From the NCBI GenBank assembly GCA_013298945.1, contig JAAFJR010000001.1:310001-374000 (forward strand): a DNA stretch of 64,000 bases, written 5' to 3'. Shown one piece after another: positions 63,791 to 64,000 of the stretch. The translations under genes were made by a program, and so were the position numbers. Position 1 is the stretch's first letter. Each line of letters starts with the position of its first letter. This DNA is from Polaromonas sp. (lineage in GTDB: Bacteria > Pseudomonadota > Gammaproteobacteria > Burkholderiales > Burkholderiaceae_C). The notes under the pieces were generated by a model. The model saw nothing but the letters and a program-made list of their open reading frames with translations, was not told where the DNA came from and did not search any database.

Positions 63791-64000
63791 GAAATTTACC
63801 AGGAAATACGTACAGCAATAGCGTTGTGATGAGTAAGTAACGCAAAAATTTGCCTACGGCCATGTACATCACACATGGCCAAAATGGTAACTTTAACCAG
63901 CCAGCGACAGCACACAGCGGGTCGCCTACGGCTGGGAGCCAAGCTAGCAAACAAGCTTTGGGACCCAAGCTTTCAAGCCACTGTAGCGCTTTGGCATGGG
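63774..64000 (-). CDS. YqaA/DedA-like (VTT domain) membrane protein, C-terminal part
   Basis: The gene runs off the right edge; 75 C-terminal residues are visible (from [20 protein letters not shown]). [21 protein letters not shown] and [21 protein letters not shown] are typical of YqaA, a small relative of the DedA/VTT membrane transport family. The stop TAG at 63776-63774 lies inside the end of aspS on the other strand. Confidence 0.85.
   Translation of the reverse strand, partial: HAKALQWLESLGPKACLLAWLPAVGDPLCAVAGWLKLPFWPCVMYMAVGKFLRYLLITTLLLYVFPGKFPMWSF

Overview
The window is bacterial chromosome from a betaproteobacterium of the order Burkholderiales, most likely family Comamonadaceae. 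This rests on protein sequences and gene order (petABC-sspA-sspB; DUF721-M23-secA-argJ-DUF815-mutT-yacG-zapD-coaE-pilD-pilC; rplU-rpmA-obgE-proB-CNP1-rppH-proS; hemA-prfA-prmC-grxD; DUF3683-DUF971-ubiE-Tim44-ubiJ-ubiB; fmdB-DUF502-aspS). By eye G+C is near one half; it was not computed. Gene density is high, there is one tRNA gene, and I see no insertion sequence, prophage or CRISPR array.

Layout. 1-6.9 kb: end of queC, then a leftward block ahcY-tlyA-metF-5'-nucleotidase-ABC transporter whose leader carries a clear SAH riboswitch; together it reads as an S-adenosylhomocysteine recycling unit. 6.9-11.5 kb: secreted protein, HtrA protease, NIF3 protein, pdxA, mscL. 11.6-15.8 kb: cytochrome bc1 operon (petABC), sspA, sspB and tRNA-Thr. 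15.8-27.5 kb: dciA-like gene, M23 peptidase, secA, argJ, an ATPase and mutT, facing yacG-zapD-coaE-pilD-pilC-ispB. 27.5-36.2 kb: rplU (with an unusual C-terminal fusion), rpmA, obgE, proB, CNP1-like, rppH, proS, then an A+T-richer pair (DUF418 protein, lytic transglycosylase). 36.2-46.1 kb: two glutathione transferases and a hemA-prfA-prmC-grxD block split by two insertions, one being amtB with a sigma-54 promoter. 46.1-51.3 kb: glycerol-3-phosphate uptake operon ugpBAECQ. 51.4-64 kb: a 1344-residue FAD/Fe-S oxidoreductase, ubiquinone genes ubiE/ubiJ/ubiB, a Tim44-like protein, a lone A+T-rich membrane gene, fmdB, DUF502, aspS and the end of a DedA/YqaA gene.

The most striking feature cuts across all regions: a roughly 45-60 bp palindromic repeat with core GCCGGCGTATTTATTGCC occurs at least 17 times. 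Ten copies are intergenic. Seven lie inside genes and are translated in frame (ABC transporter, tlyA, NIF3, pdxA, proS, lytic transglycosylase, DUF3683 oxidoreductase). Two of these use the consensus's open frame (reading AYLLP); the other five use frames that contain a stop codon in the consensus, and in each that stop is changed by point substitution. Stem arms vary in a compensatory way. This looks like a mobile hairpin element whose insertions have been domesticated as protein segments. A second, rarer repeat (the CATTCCCGC...GCGGGAATG REP type) occurs twice.
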